64,000 bases of DNA from Marinoscillum furvescens DSM 4134 (lineage in GTDB: Bacteria; Bacteroidota; Bacteroidia; Cytophagales; Cyclobacteriaceae), in the NCBI RefSeq assembly GCF_003386095.1, contig NZ_QREG01000017.1, forward strand, positions 62,001 to 126,000. The letters run 5' to 3'. Positions 40,165 to 50,800 of this stretch are shown here, one piece after another. The notes beneath the pieces are model-generated. The model saw only the letters and a list, made by a program, of their open reading frames with translations, ran no database searches and had not been told where the DNA came from. The stretch's first letter is position 1. Every line of letters begins with the position of its first letter. The position numbers were made by a program, and so were the translations under genes.

Positions 40165-40764
40165 ATGAAAAAAGGATTATTACTCGCTACAGCTTTGTTG
40201 CTTTCTGTTTTTGCTTTTTCTCAGGCTAAAGTTGAATTCGGATTAAAAGGAGGGCTAAACCTGGCCAAAGTAAATACTGAGGATGCTGTCGCCAATTATG
40301 AAAATGCTACGGGCTATCACGCTGGTGCGTATTCGTTGATCAAAGTGGCTAACGTAGGGATCCAGCCTGAATTGCTGTACTCCACGCGTGGTACCGAGGT
40401 GGATTTTAATTCCGTGTCACAGGATTTTAAGCAGGAGTATGTGTATTTAGACATTCCTGTTATGTTAAAACTGTACGCTGTTGCAGGCCTTAATTTACAA
40501 GTAGGACCTCAGTTTGGTATGCTGCTATCTGTAGATGGAAAGACGCAGGATGCCAATGGAAATACGGTAGCTATCAGCAAGGACAGCTATAAAAATTCCG
40601 ACATCAGCGCTGCTTTTGGAGCAGGATGGGATGCACCTTTCGGGCTCAACTTTTCTGCACGATACATTCTTGGACTTACTGATGTAAATAGCGGTGATGA
40701 AGAAGCCAAGAATCGCACATTTCAGGTCTCTTTAGGATTTAGACTCTTCAAAGTAGGGAAGTAG
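40165..40764 (+). CDS. Outer-membrane beta-barrel protein, PorT/OmpW-like
   Basis: 199 residues from ATG 40165 (an ATG two codons earlier is equally possible). Signal peptide ends FAFSQ. The mature part starts VEFGLKGGLNLAKV, the hallmark of the Bacteroidota eight-strand porin-family barrel, followed by alternating strands (GIQPELLYSTRG, YVYLDIPVMLKLYA, NLQVGPQFGMLLS) and a C-terminal strand with terminal aromatic-hydrophobic pattern FQVSLGFRLFKV. The function is not defined. A terminator follows. Confidence 0.9.
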   Translation: MKKGLLLATALLLSVFAFSQAKVEFGLKGGLNLAKVNTEDAVANYENATGYHAGAYSLIKVANVGIQPELLYSTRGTEVDFNSVSQDFKQEYVYLDIPVMLKLYAVAGLNLQVGPQFGMLLSVDGKTQDANGNTVAISKDSYKNSDISAAFGAGWDAPFGLNFSARYILGLTDVNSGDEEAKNRTFQVSLGFRLFKVGK

Positions 40765-40796
40765 ATTAGATAAATACGAAATCAGGATATATGATG

Positions 40797-40829
40797 CCGC
40801 CACAAACCTTGATTTGTGGCGGTTTTTTT
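40797..40829 (+). terminator. Rho-independent terminator after the barrel gene
   Basis: CCGCCACAAA, six-base loop, TTTGTGGCGG, then seven T. The T tract is on the plus strand only; it ends the barrel transcript before the convergent receptor gene. Confidence 0.9.
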
Positions 40830-40833
40830 ATTT

Positions 40834-43557
40834 CTAGATGTCTTTGAAATCTTCCTCAGTGGTCCCAGCACTAAAATGGCGGATATTATATGTAAAGGTC
40901 AGCATGAAATACCGCTCCAATACAGTGGACTCTCTGTCTTCCACATAAAGCTCCGAAAACTGTCTACTCACGTTGTTGTTTTGCGCAAATAAGTCGTAGA
41001 CATTGATGCTGATCTCGGCTTTGTCATCTTTAAGGAATTTCTTGCCAGCACTCATGTTTAGTAAGAAAGAGGTGTTGTCATATCCTTCTGCAAGACCTGT
41101 GTTTAACTGGTGTTTCAAGTCTGCTCTGTACACAAACCCATCCCCAAAGACCCAGCGATATTTAAAGCGAGTGGTTTGATAGAAAAACCGATTATCTATA
41201 CTTGGTCTAAGAGAGTTTTCCACTCTCCTGAAGTTTGAGCGTGTAGATAGGTTAAAGTCTAGCCGCTCACTAATGTTGCTATTGATTGAGAACCCAAGTC
41301 GATAGTTGCTGGAGATGGTATTGCTGATTTGTTCGTTTACTACCCCAGGGTTTTGCATAAAAGTATATCCACCGTTCACACGAAAATTTGATTGCAATAG
41401 CTCCACAGGTTCTCCATAGCTGAAATAGCTGTGAATTTTATAATACCCGTCCACATTGATAGGCCGGGTAAATCGTGTTCCATTATCTATTTCCACACCG
41501 TCAGCTACTTCTGTTTTTTCGGTAGCTATCATGGTGGCACTTCTGATCAGGTTGGTAGCAAAACTGGTGGAAACTGAAGCATACATGCTTTTGCCAGTTT
41601 CCATATCGTTTGACCAGAAGCGTGTGCGTGCCCAATGATGGAAGGACTGGTCCAGGTCCGGGTTTCCTGTTTGTATATGAAGCGGATTAGAGTTGTCAAT
41701 TACACTTTGCAATTGGCCAATAGATGGCTCCTGAGTCCAGGTGTTGTAATTGAACTGAACACGCTGATTGTCATTGAACTGGTAGTCAACTCTCGCAGAT
41801 GGCAACAAGCTGATAAATACCCTGCTTTGGTGAAACTTCTCAGGAAATACCTGGTCGTTGCGCATATCGGTCATTTGGTATTCACCTTCTACCTGTAGTC
41901 TTAGTTTGTTTTTGTTAAACTGATAGCCAACTTCTATTTGCTGTTGCATGTATTGGCTCTGAAAAGTGTTGCTCAATGCAGTGTCCAATACCTTTTGCTC
42001 CTCAGTAGCCAGCTCATAGGTGAGTTTGTTTGAGTCGTTGATTTTGTCACCTATCTGGTACTCCAGCTCCATCATGCCGTGTTTCCCTACGGGTTCTGTA
42101 TATGACGTCTGTACACGCCAGGATAGCGCACTACGATCTCGCGTGGTTTCCTGGTTGAGGAGGTCTACACTGTCTTCTTCGGCATAATAGATGTTTTCAG
42201 CCTGTCTGCCAGAAAAGTCTTCATTGGTATGCCATCCGGTATGTAGGTGCGTGGTAAGTGTCCTTCCTTGTTTATCAAATTTTTTGCTAAAGAAGAGACT
42301 GTTGTTGTAGTCGTAATCCTGAAAATTACCGATTGCCGTATTCTCAGTTTCATTAATAGGAGCACCATTGCTGGTTGTTTTTCCATCAAAATTGTTGATG
42401 CGGTTTTGATGCTTTAGAGAGATCACCGGACGCATGAGGAAGGTGGTCTGCTCGTCATGTTTGTATTCTATTTTCCCCCTGAACCTGTGTTCCCACGCTG
42501 TTCTGTTGTAATAGCTATTCTCATCATAAATCTGCCCAGAATCAGAAGTGATGGTGTAGTCTCGAAGCTTTTGTTGGTTTTCTTCACGATTTTGATGTGA
42601 AAACTGATAGCTCGCGTTCACTTCTAATTTGTCCCCGATATCGTCACCAAAGTTGATGCCTATGTTGTTTGTTTTGATGAGTCCGTTTTGATCCAGTCCG
42701 TCACCTATATTCGTGGGGTCTGCTGTATATCTCGTAGTGTTGATGTTGTTGCTAAGGCCTGTTACAGTTACGCGTCGGTCGTTGTTAAAAAAATTGACGC
42801 TGGCTCCAGCGCGGTAGGTGCCGTTGGTGCCAACTCCTGCGTTGGATTTTCCAAATTGACCAACTCTACGGCTTGGTTTGGTAATGATGTTGATGGTTTT
42901 TTGTTGGTTGCCATCATCAAACCCACTTAATGCCGCCTTATCACTTTTTTTATCGAAAATTTGTACACTAGCCACTACATCCGCGGGGAGGTTTTGAAGA
43001 GCCGTTTTTACATCTCCCCCAAAGAAGGGTTTTCCATCCACAAGGATGACCTGTATATCTTCTCCGTTGGCTTGTAGTTTGCCATCCTCTGTAGCGATTC
43101 CCGGTAGCTTTTCTATGAGCTCCTGACTTGATGCATCTGGAGCCGTTTTGTAGGCTTTGGCACTAAACTCCGACGTGTCACCTTTCTGCATGGCTGCCAC
43201 TGCTGGTGCGGATATTTGAACGGCATCCAGTACTTTGGTGTTTTCTACCAGCAATATATCACCCAGGTTGGTATCCTTAGTGATGGCTATTTGTTGTTTA
43301 TAGGCATGAAACCCAACAAAATTGGCCTGTAAGATGTATTCTCCTTTCTGGATATCAGAAATTTTAAATTTCCCATCCAGGTCGGTAACGGTTCCTTTTA
43401 CTGTGGTAGAGTCTTTAGGACTAAGGAGCACCACCGATGCTCCGGGAAATGTGGAGTTGTCTGATTCGCTTTTTACGACTCCAGATATGGAATACTCTTG
43501 AGCAAAAAGTGATGTGATGCAAGACAGGCAGGTCAGGGTTGCCAAAATGTACTTCAT
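40834..43557 (-). CDS. TonB-dependent-receptor-like outer-membrane protein
   Basis: 907 residues, signal peptide ending ITSLFAQ. Order: carboxypeptidase-regulatory-like domain about 21-105 (SISGVVKSESDNSTFPGASV), plug-like domain about 110-225 (LIEKLPGIATEDGKLQANGE, VILVDGKPFFGGD), and a large OMP_b-brl_3-type barrel to the C-terminus. This branch differs from SusC and lacks an adjacent SusD. It may import a small ligand or act in secretion or sensing. No TonB box is clear between signal and the first domain. Confidence 0.9.
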   Translation of the reverse strand: MKYILATLTCLSCITSLFAQEYSISGVVKSESDNSTFPGASVVLLSPKDSTTVKGTVTDLDGKFKISDIQKGEYILQANFVGFHAYKQQIAITKDTNLGDILLVENTKVLDAVQISAPAVAAMQKGDTSEFSAKAYKTAPDASSQELIEKLPGIATEDGKLQANGEDIQVILVDGKPFFGGDVKTALQNLPADVVASVQIFDKKSDKAALSGFDDGNQQKTINIITKPSRRVGQFGKSNAGVGTNGTYRAGASVNFFNNDRRVTVTGLSNNINTTRYTADPTNIGDGLDQNGLIKTNNIGINFGDDIGDKLEVNASYQFSHQNREENQQKLRDYTITSDSGQIYDENSYYNRTAWEHRFRGKIEYKHDEQTTFLMRPVISLKHQNRINNFDGKTTSNGAPINETENTAIGNFQDYDYNNSLFFSKKFDKQGRTLTTHLHTGWHTNEDFSGRQAENIYYAEEDSVDLLNQETTRDRSALSWRVQTSYTEPVGKHGMMELEYQIGDKINDSNKLTYELATEEQKVLDTALSNTFQSQYMQQQIEVGYQFNKNKLRLQVEGEYQMTDMRNDQVFPEKFHQSRVFISLLPSARVDYQFNDNQRVQFNYNTWTQEPSIGQLQSVIDNSNPLHIQTGNPDLDQSFHHWARTRFWSNDMETGKSMYASVSTSFATNLIRSATMIATEKTEVADGVEIDNGTRFTRPINVDGYYKIHSYFSYGEPVELLQSNFRVNGGYTFMQNPGVVNEQISNTISSNYRLGFSINSNISERLDFNLSTRSNFRRVENSLRPSIDNRFFYQTTRFKYRWVFGDGFVYRADLKHQLNTGLAEGYDNTSFLLNMSAGKKFLKDDKAEISINVYDLFAQNNNVSRQFSELYVEDRESTVLERYFMLTFTYNIRHFSAGTTEEDFKDI

Positions 43558-43620
43558 TGCGTTTTCCTTTTATTTGATTCGTTAATTTGGTGGTTTACGA
43601 ATGCTCATTTTCGGGAAATA

Positions 43621-43654
43621 AAGACACTCAAGTCAACTAAGCATCAAGTGTCTT
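43621..43654 (-). terminator. Possible terminator of the MFS transcript
   Basis: AAGACACT at 43621-43628 pairs with AGTGTCTT at 43647-43654 around an 18-base loop. The minus strand continues TTTATTTCCC. A second small stem (AGGCAA/TTGCCT, 43673-43689) lies between it and the MFS stop. Either could also be an operator for the receptor gene. Confidence 0.4.
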
Positions 43655-43713
43655 CAAGGGTATAACGATTATAGGCAAAAACCTTGCCTCAATTTGAGAT
43701 ATTATGCAAAAGG

Positions 43714-44880
43714 CTAATTTTTTCTCGATTTTGCGTATAGTCCCACCAGTCCCACGGTCGGTCCTATGCACATCAATAGAAAATTTAGAGGAGAGCTAAT
43801 TATGGCTTCCAGATAGGCGAGGAGCTGTAGGCTGACGATCGTGATGCCAAATCCAATGCTGTTGACAATGGTCAGCGCGCTGCCTCGCAGGTGGGCGGGT
43901 GCATTTTGAGCAATCAGCGTAGAAAACAGTGGTGAGTCCGCTACTACACTGATGCCCCAAATCATAATTACTACGATCGATATCATTGGGAAATTTAAAC
44001 AGTAGATAATAGCCGCGCAGCATATTCCTGAAATAGCCAGAGCCCAGGTTGCAATGGTTTTGCTGCCAAAAGGTACTGCCAGATAGCCTGCCAAAATACA
44101 GCCAATACCACCGGACCCAATGACTATGAAGGAAAGTAAAGAGATGTCTGCGTCGGGCAATGCATAGCGGAGGAGCATAGGGACAAAAGCCCAAAAAGTA
44201 TATAATTCCCACATATGGCCAAAGTACCCTACAGCGGCTTGTCTAAACTTGACTTGCAGAAATAGTCTTGCAATGGCTGTAGGGTTCATTGATTTCGACG
44301 CATGTCGGTAGGGGCCGTCAGGTACCGCAGTGCCAATAGCCAACCCACCAATGATCGCGAGCAATGAAGTACCGTAGAAGACATACTCCCATGGGGTCTG
44401 GCTAAGGATGCTTCGCAGTAGGTGAGGGAAAGCCGTTCCGAGCACCAGGGCGCCCACCAAATAACCAAGCGATTTACCTAAGCCACTTTGGAAGTGATCA
44501 GCTGCGATTTTCATACCCACAGGATAAATGCCGGCGAGACAAAAGCCCGTAATGAAACGAAGCAATAGAATAGAATAATAGCTATTGATAGGTAGGGGAC
44601 AAAGCAAGTTGAATATCGCCCCTAGAAAAGCACAAAGCATGAAAACTTTAGAAGGAGAATATCTATCTGCAATCAGGAAGAAAGCAAATACCAGCGTGCC
44701 CACAATAAAACCTAGCTGCACGGAAGATGTGAGGTTTCCTACAGCAGTGGAGGTCATATTAAAGACCTCCTGAAGCTGGGGAAGAACAGCATTGCCAGCA
44801 AACCACAAGGAGGTACAGGCAAACTGACTACAAACAATTATGGGCAAAACACTGACAGGAGCAGAGGCTGATTTTGACAT
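43714..44880 (-). CDS. MFS transporter, CynX/YbfB-like
   Basis: Twelve-helix major facilitator protein of 388 residues. Seen: the conserved loop-2/3 motif ADRYSPSKVFMLCAFLG, the FITGFCLAGIYPVGMKIAAD segment in helix 4, and the half repeat AGYLAVPFGSKTIATWA. The substrate cannot be inferred. The gene lies 27 bases after the stop of the barrel protein gene on the same strand and may share its transcript. Confidence 0.88.
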   Translation of the reverse strand: MSKSASAPVSVLPIIVCSQFACTSLWFAGNAVLPQLQEVFNMTSTAVGNLTSSVQLGFIVGTLVFAFFLIADRYSPSKVFMLCAFLGAIFNLLCPLPINSYYSILLLRFITGFCLAGIYPVGMKIAADHFQSGLGKSLGYLVGALVLGTAFPHLLRSILSQTPWEYVFYGTSLLAIIGGLAIGTAVPDGPYRHASKSMNPTAIARLFLQVKFRQAAVGYFGHMWELYTFWAFVPMLLRYALPDADISLLSFIVIGSGGIGCILAGYLAVPFGSKTIATWALAISGICCAAIIYCLNFPMISIVVIMIWGISVVADSPLFSTLIAQNAPAHLRGSALTIVNSIGFGITIVSLQLLAYLEAIISSPLNFLLMCIGPTVGLVGLYAKSRKN

Positions 44881-44907
44881 GTCCCCGCAAAGATAACTCC
44901 TCAGGCC

Positions 44908-46140
44908 TTATAGCCGGGTGTTCAGAATGTTGTTGTAAATAGAGCCAAACGTATAGCTCACGCCAGCGCCTACAGACAGGCGATAGTTGGTAGCGATCGC
45001 CCGTTGTTGGAGGATGATGTCCTCCAATGATGCATCGCCCTGTTCCAGGTTGATTTGGTCGCGAATCATATCGAAACTTGCGTTTACCCGTACCGAGAAC
45101 CCTTTGAAAACCCGCACAGCAGCACTGTTGTTCATGCTAAGTCGGTTTTTAGAGAAATCGTTTAAAAAGTTTGAAGCACTTACTCCAGAATAGAGGTTGC
45201 CCCAGTTTTTACGAAAGCGTACATTGAGAGAAAAAGACTGGCTTGGGTAACGATCCTCGTTTACGTCGTATATCGTGGTTTTGAGGTATTTCTGATGGTT
45301 GTATCCTACTTTATATGCCAGTGTAACCTCCTTGGTGAGCACCTCTCTATAGTCAAAGAAGCTATATTCTACAGCTGGTGAGATATTGGTTTTCACCTGA
45401 ATATTATCCACCGTGTTCGAGCTGATACTGGAGAAAATTCCTGCAGACCAGTGATCGCCCAGACTTTTCACTACGCTGGCAGCGGTATACTTCCAGTCAC
45501 GAATGCTTGTAAACTCCTCGTCGTTCTCATCTATTTTTAGGATGTTTCTATTGAAATGCGCATCCAGTCTTACTCTCCAGTTTTCGGTCACCTTATCACC
45601 TTCGGCACCCATGCGGGTATTTAGTTCGTTCCTGGTGTCCTGATCTCTCATGTTGAAATTACCATAGATTTCAAAAATCCAGTTGTTCCAGGGGTCATCC
45701 ACAGTGGTGCTATTGGCTTCTTCGCTTTGTAAAACTTCTACTATCAGCTGATCAGCCATATTGGTGTGCATCATGTAGGGGATAAAACCATTGATAACCG
45801 CTTTGAGTAGCTTATCCCGCAATTCATTGGAGGTTAGCGTGCGAGAGAAATCTACATCAAAGGTGTTGTTGATTCCTTCAAACTGGCCTTTGCCCGTATA
45901 TTCCAGGTTGTAAATTACGCTGGAAGGATTTCCTGAGGTATTGACCAAAAGGTATACATCTGCAAGATTTTGATCACGGACATGGTCCAAAAACAGTGTG
46001 TTTTGTCGGATGTAACTGTCATTGCAGCCGCGGCAATCTATGTTGACTTTAAGTTTTGATGAAGATTCTTGAGCAGTGCCTAAAAAGGTGAAAAAAAGGG
46101 CCAAACCCGTTAGCATGGCCGGAAGTGCTTTGTAAGTCAT
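44908..46140 (-). CDS. Exported protein with N-terminal Cys-motif domain and C-terminal beta-barrel
   Basis: 410 residues from ATG 46140, chosen because a good signal peptide (LPAMLTGLALFFTFLGTAQ) follows; an in-frame start at 46197 would put polar residues first. Residues about 28-130 form a mixed domain with VNIDCRGCNDSYIRQNTLFL and RDQNLADVYLLV, a pattern I have seen in unnamed outer-membrane proteins of environmental bacteria. The rest (about 150-410) consists of amphipathic strands typical of a barrel, ending YTFGSIYNNILNTRL. I cannot name the family or function. It lies upstream of the MFS gene. Confidence 0.7.
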   Translation of the reverse strand: MTYKALPAMLTGLALFFTFLGTAQESSSKLKVNIDCRGCNDSYIRQNTLFLDHVRDQNLADVYLLVNTSGNPSSVIYNLEYTGKGQFEGINNTFDVDFSRTLTSNELRDKLLKAVINGFIPYMMHTNMADQLIVEVLQSEEANSTTVDDPWNNWIFEIYGNFNMRDQDTRNELNTRMGAEGDKVTENWRVRLDAHFNRNILKIDENDEEFTSIRDWKYTAASVVKSLGDHWSAGIFSSISSNTVDNIQVKTNISPAVEYSFFDYREVLTKEVTLAYKVGYNHQKYLKTTIYDVNEDRYPSQSFSLNVRFRKNWGNLYSGVSASNFLNDFSKNRLSMNNSAAVRVFKGFSVRVNASFDMIRDQINLEQGDASLEDIILQQRAIATNYRLSVGAGVSYTFGSIYNNILNTRL

Positions 46141-46368
46141 TGGTTGGTAAAATTGAGTTTTTTCGATGTTTCGCAGGTTTACAGCGAAAAATGTCAAATT
46201 GACATCAAATACCGTGCCTTTATTGGTGGTTGTTCGATTGTGAATTGATTTTATCGTGCTTTAGCCAATTATAAGTGGGTGTAAGGTATTTGTAAGCTCC
46301 TTTAAAAGCTTCTTTTGATTTCTTCTAGCCAACTTCACAATTGCTCATAGCGACCAAAACACCAAACT

Positions 46369-47559
46369 ATGTTTGAATTTATATGGCTTTTATGTTTCAT
46401 TGGCTTTTGGAGTGGATTGCTGATCCTCTTATATACTTACTTAGGCTACGGAGGGGTAATCTATTTGATCAATACCTTTCGACCTTCAGCAAAAAACGCT
46501 AAAAACTTCATGAAGGAATGGCCACAAACCACTTTCCTTATCGCCGCGTACAACGAAGAAGCCTACATACGGGATAAAATCATCAATACGCTCAACCTGG
46601 AATACCCCAAAGACAAAATGGATATTTGGGTGGTAACAGATGGCTCTTCAGACAATACAGCTGCTATTGTAAGGGAGTTTCCGGCAGTAAAACTATTCCA
46701 CAAAAATGAACGCAGAGGGAAAATTCACGCCGTAAATCGTGTAATGCGTTTTGTGAAAAGTCCCATCGTGGTGTTTTCAGATGCCAATACCATGCTAAAT
46801 GTACAAGCACTACAAAACATGGTAAGACACTATTCGGACCCTAAGGTAGGAGGTGTTTCAGGGGAAAAGCGCATAGTAGACTTAGAAGAAGATAACGCAA
46901 GCGGCTCTGGTGAAGGGCTGTACTGGAAGTACGAATCATTTCTAAAGAAAATGGATTCTGACTTAAACTCTATTGTAGGCTCTGCTGGAGAACTCTTTTC
47001 AGTAAGAACATCACTTTATGAATACCCTCCGTCGGATATGGTTATAGAGGATTTCTTCATTTCAATGAAAATAGCAGCCAAGGGATATCGCTTCGTTTAC
47101 GAACCAGCGGCTATGGCTACTGAGACAGCATCCGCTACTGTGGAAGATGAATGGAAGCGTAAAGTGCGAATTTCTGCAGGAGGACTTCAAGCCATAGCCA
47201 GACTGAAAGACTTGCTCAATCCCTGGAAGTATGGAGTACTCACTTTCCAGTATGTATCTCATCGAGTACTTCGGTGGACATTAGCACCTTTGGCATTACT
47301 GGTGGTGTTTATTACGAACATTTGGTTGGCCGTGGAGGCACCATTCGTTCTTTATGACTGGTTATTGATTGGTCAGTTGCTTTTCTATAGCCTGGCATTC
47401 GTAGGATTCCTTTTGCGAAACGAAAAGGTGGGGATCAAGGGTTTTTTTGTTCCTTTTTATTTCTCCATGATGAATTTTTCGGTGTATGCGGGCTTTATCC
47501 GCTATGTCAGAAAAGAGCAGGCAGTAACCTGGGAAAAAACACGTAGAGCTGCCGCTTGA
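46369..47559 (+). CDS. Membrane-bound family 2 glycosyltransferase
   Basis: 396 residues. An N-terminal helix (about 5-30) and three C-terminal helices (about 305-385) flank a GT-A domain with FLIAAYNEEAYIRDKI, WVVTDGSSDNT, the DxD-like VFSDANTML, and the catalytic ED of VIEDFFIS, followed by RKVRISAGGLQA in the place of QxxRW. This is the arrangement of processive or hyaluronan/cellulose-like GT2 synthases that extrude polymer, though non-processive transfer is possible. It opens the polysaccharide-related part of the window. It is transcribed toward the giant hybrid kinase with 266 bases between. Confidence 0.92.
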   Translation: MFEFIWLLCFIGFWSGLLILLYTYLGYGGVIYLINTFRPSAKNAKNFMKEWPQTTFLIAAYNEEAYIRDKIINTLNLEYPKDKMDIWVVTDGSSDNTAAIVREFPAVKLFHKNERRGKIHAVNRVMRFVKSPIVVFSDANTMLNVQALQNMVRHYSDPKVGGVSGEKRIVDLEEDNASGSGEGLYWKYESFLKKMDSDLNSIVGSAGELFSVRTSLYEYPPSDMVIEDFFISMKIAAKGYRFVYEPAAMATETASATVEDEWKRKVRISAGGLQAIARLKDLLNPWKYGVLTFQYVSHRVLRWTLAPLALLVVFITNIWLAVEAPFVLYDWLLIGQLLFYSLAFVGFLLRNEKVGIKGFFVPFYFSMMNFSVYAGFIRYVRKEQAVTWEKTRRAAA

Positions 47560-47825
47560 CCGTGGGGGTAGTTCCAAAAAGTTCTTGAAACTATTTAGTC
47601 GGAGAATTGTTACCCCCATGACGGCTGGTCTAAGGTTAAGCGGTTTATTACCACATAAGTGGTTTTAAACAATTAGAGAGTATAAATAAATCGAAATAGT
47701 TAAAACGCAATAAAGTAGGTGTACCTATTAGTTACTTCATTTTAGGTGAAGTATTATGCCTGTAGTGGAAATACCCAACAATTCATTGCAGAGCATACGT
47801 TACCGCAAAACCAGAGCACACATTT
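47560..47825 (+). promoter_or_regulatory. Leader of the giant hybrid kinase with three inverted repeats
   Basis: TGGGGGTA at 47563-47570 pairs with TACCCCCA at 47611-47618, possibly ending the glycosyltransferase transcript. TAGGTGTACCTA at 47716-47727 is a 12-base palindrome suited to a dimeric repressor or activator. TACTTCA at 47733-47739 pairs with TGAAGTA at 47747-47753. No TAnnTTTG box is seen. The palindrome lies about 100 bases before the kinase ATG. Confidence 0.4.
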
Positions 47826-50800
47826 ATGGAACCTAAGCCCAGCCAGGATCAATCTGCAGAATCCCAACCTCAAGATATAGACGAACATCATCGAGAAGGT
47901 CTTTCTGACGCGGAGCTTTATGAAAAGCTTCTTCATATTCGCAATGGAGATTTTTCCGTTCGCTTTCCCGTAGGTGAAACAGGACTAACCGGAAAAATCT
48001 GCGATACCCTCAATGAAATCGTGGAAATGAACGAGACCATGTGTACAGAAGTGACACAGGCTCGTGACATGATCGGGAAGCGAGGGAAATTCACCAAAAA
48101 AGTAGAAATACCCGGAGCCAAAGGTTCTTGGCAAACATCCACAGATGCAGTAAACAACCTGATTTCTGATCTGGTGCAACCATTTATGCAGATCGCCATG
48201 GTGATCAGCTCAGTGGCAAAAGGAAACCTTTCGGAGGAAATGCCTTTATCCATTGATGGACACCCGCTAAGAGGAGAGTTTTTGCGCATAGCCAAGGATG
48301 TAAATGCCATGGTAAAACAGCTTAACCTGTTTTCCATGGAGGTAACGCGTGTGGCTACAGAAGTAGGTACTGAAGGTAAGCTCGGTGGTCAGGCCAAAAT
48401 CAAGGGCGTGGCAGGGGTTTGGAAGGACCTGACAGACAGTGTAAATCAAATGGCGGGTAACCTTACTGCTCAGGTTAGAAATATCGCCGAAGTGACCACT
48501 GCAGTAGCACAAGGAGATTTGTCTCGGAAAATTACTGTGGACGTACGAGGTGAAATCGCCCAGCTCAAAGACACCATCAATACCATGGTGGATCAGCTCA
48601 ATAGTTTTGGTTCGGAGGTAACTCGGGTGGCTCGTGAAGTGGGCTCGGAGGGAAAGCTCGGAGGACAGGCGAATGTACCTGGTGTGGCAGGTACCTGGAA
48701 AGACCTCACGGACAGTGTAAACCAAATGGCGGGAAACCTTACGGGCCAGGTGCGAAATATCGCAGAAGTGACCACAGCAGTTGCTAAAGGGGACCTTTCC
48801 AGGAAAATTACGGTAGACGTAAAGGGAGAAATCGCTGAGCTCAAAAACACGATCAACACTATGGTGGACCAGCTCAACTCCTTTGCTTCCGAGGTGACAC
48901 GTGTGGCCCTGGAAGTGGGCACAGAAGGGATACTGGGCGGACAGGCCAAGGTACGTGGTGTAGGCGGTGTGTGGAAAGACCTTACGGATAGCGTAAACCA
49001 AATGGCCAGCAACCTGACTTCACAAGTGCGAAACATCGCAGAAGTGACTACAGCTGTTGCCAAAGGAGATTTGTCCCGAAAAATTACAGTAGACGTAAAA
49101 GGTGAAATTGCTCAGCTCAAAGGCACCATCAATACCATGGTGGATCAGCTCAACAGCTTTGGATCTGAGGTAACTCGTGTAGCGCGAGAGGTGGGCTCTG
49201 AAGGAAAACTCGGTGGTCAGGCAGATGTGCCGGGTGTGGCAGGTACCTGGAAAGACCTTACCGACAGTGTAAACCAGATGGCTAGCAACCTGACCGACCA
49301 GGTGCGAAACATTGCTGAAGTAACCACTGCAGTAGCCGAAGGTGATCTTTCTAAGAAAATCACCGTGGATGTGGAGGGCGAGATTGCGGAGCTCAAAAAT
49401 ACGATCAATACGATGGTAGATCAGCTCAACAGCTTTGGCTCGGAGGTAACTCGTGTGGCTCGAGAAGTGGGGTCTGAAGGTAAGCTTGGAGGGCAAGCCA
49501 ATGTGCCCGGTGTAGCAGGCACATGGAAGGATCTGACCGATAGTGTAAACCAAATGGCCGGCAACCTTACCGATCAGGTGCGAAACATTGCAGAGGTAAC
49601 CACAGCCGTGGCAAAAGGTGACTTGTCCAGAAAAATTACAGTGGATGTAGAGGGTGAGATAGCCGAGCTTAAAAACACCATCAATACCATGGTGGAGCAG
49701 CTCCGATCTTTTGCATCAGAGGTGACACGTGTAGCCCGGGAGGTTGGTACTGACGGAAAGCTGGGAGGACAAGCAAATGTGCCTGATGTGGGGGGAACCT
49801 GGAAAGACCTCACAGACAGTGTAAACCAAATGGCCGGCAACCTTACTGATCAGGTACGAAACATCGCCGAGGTAGCTGTGGCAGTAGCCAATGGGGATTT
49901 GTCACGAAAAATTACCGTGGATGTTCGAGGTGAAATCTTACAACTCAAAGAAACCATCAACACCATGGTGGATCAGCTGCGTGCCTTTGCTGCAGAGGTG
50001 ACGCGTGTAGCCCGGGAGGTGGGTACAGATGGTAAGCTAGGAGGCCAGGCCTTTGTGCCAGGTGTGGCAGGCACGTGGAAAGACCTTACCGACAGTGTAA
50101 ATCAAATGACTGGAAACCTCACCGATCAGGTACGAAACATCGCTGAGGTGACCAAAGCGGTGGCTAGTGGTGACCTTTCTAAAACTGTAACCATCGATGT
50201 GAAAGGGGAGATTTTGGACCTGAAAAATACCATCAACACGATGGTGGATCAGCTCAACAGTTTTGCTTATGAGGTGACCCGAGTAGCACGTGAGGTTGGT
50301 ACTGAGGGCGAGCTGGGTGGTCAGGCCAATGTACGAGGCGTGGCAGGAACCTGGAAAGACCTTACCGACAGTGTAAATATGATGGCATCAAACCTTACGA
50401 GTCAGGTGCGTGGAATAGCAAAGGTGGTGACTGCCGTAGCCAATGGTAACCTTCGCCAGAAGCTGTCCATTGAGGCGAAAGGAGAGGTAGCCTCTCTCAC
50501 CGAGACCATCAACGAAATGATAGACACCCTTGCTGTATTTGCAGATCAGGTGACCACAGTGGCACGTGAGGTAGGGGCTGAAGGTAAGCTGGGAGGACAG
50601 GCCCATGTGCCGGGAGCTTCAGGTATTTGGAAAGATCTCACTCAGAATGTAAACCAACTGGCTGCCAACCTTACCACCCAGGTTCGGGCGATTGCAGATG
50701 TAGCAAGCGCTGTAACAAAAGGTGATTTCAGTGGAACGATTAATGTAGGTGCTAAGGGAGAGGTAGAGGCTCTGAAAGATACCATCAATCAAATGATTGC

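Noticed and set aside
48267-49840. Long minus-strand open frames across the HAMP repeats
   Set aside because: They recur because the repeated sense sequence lacks stops in other frames; the plus-strand HAMP reading explains them fully.
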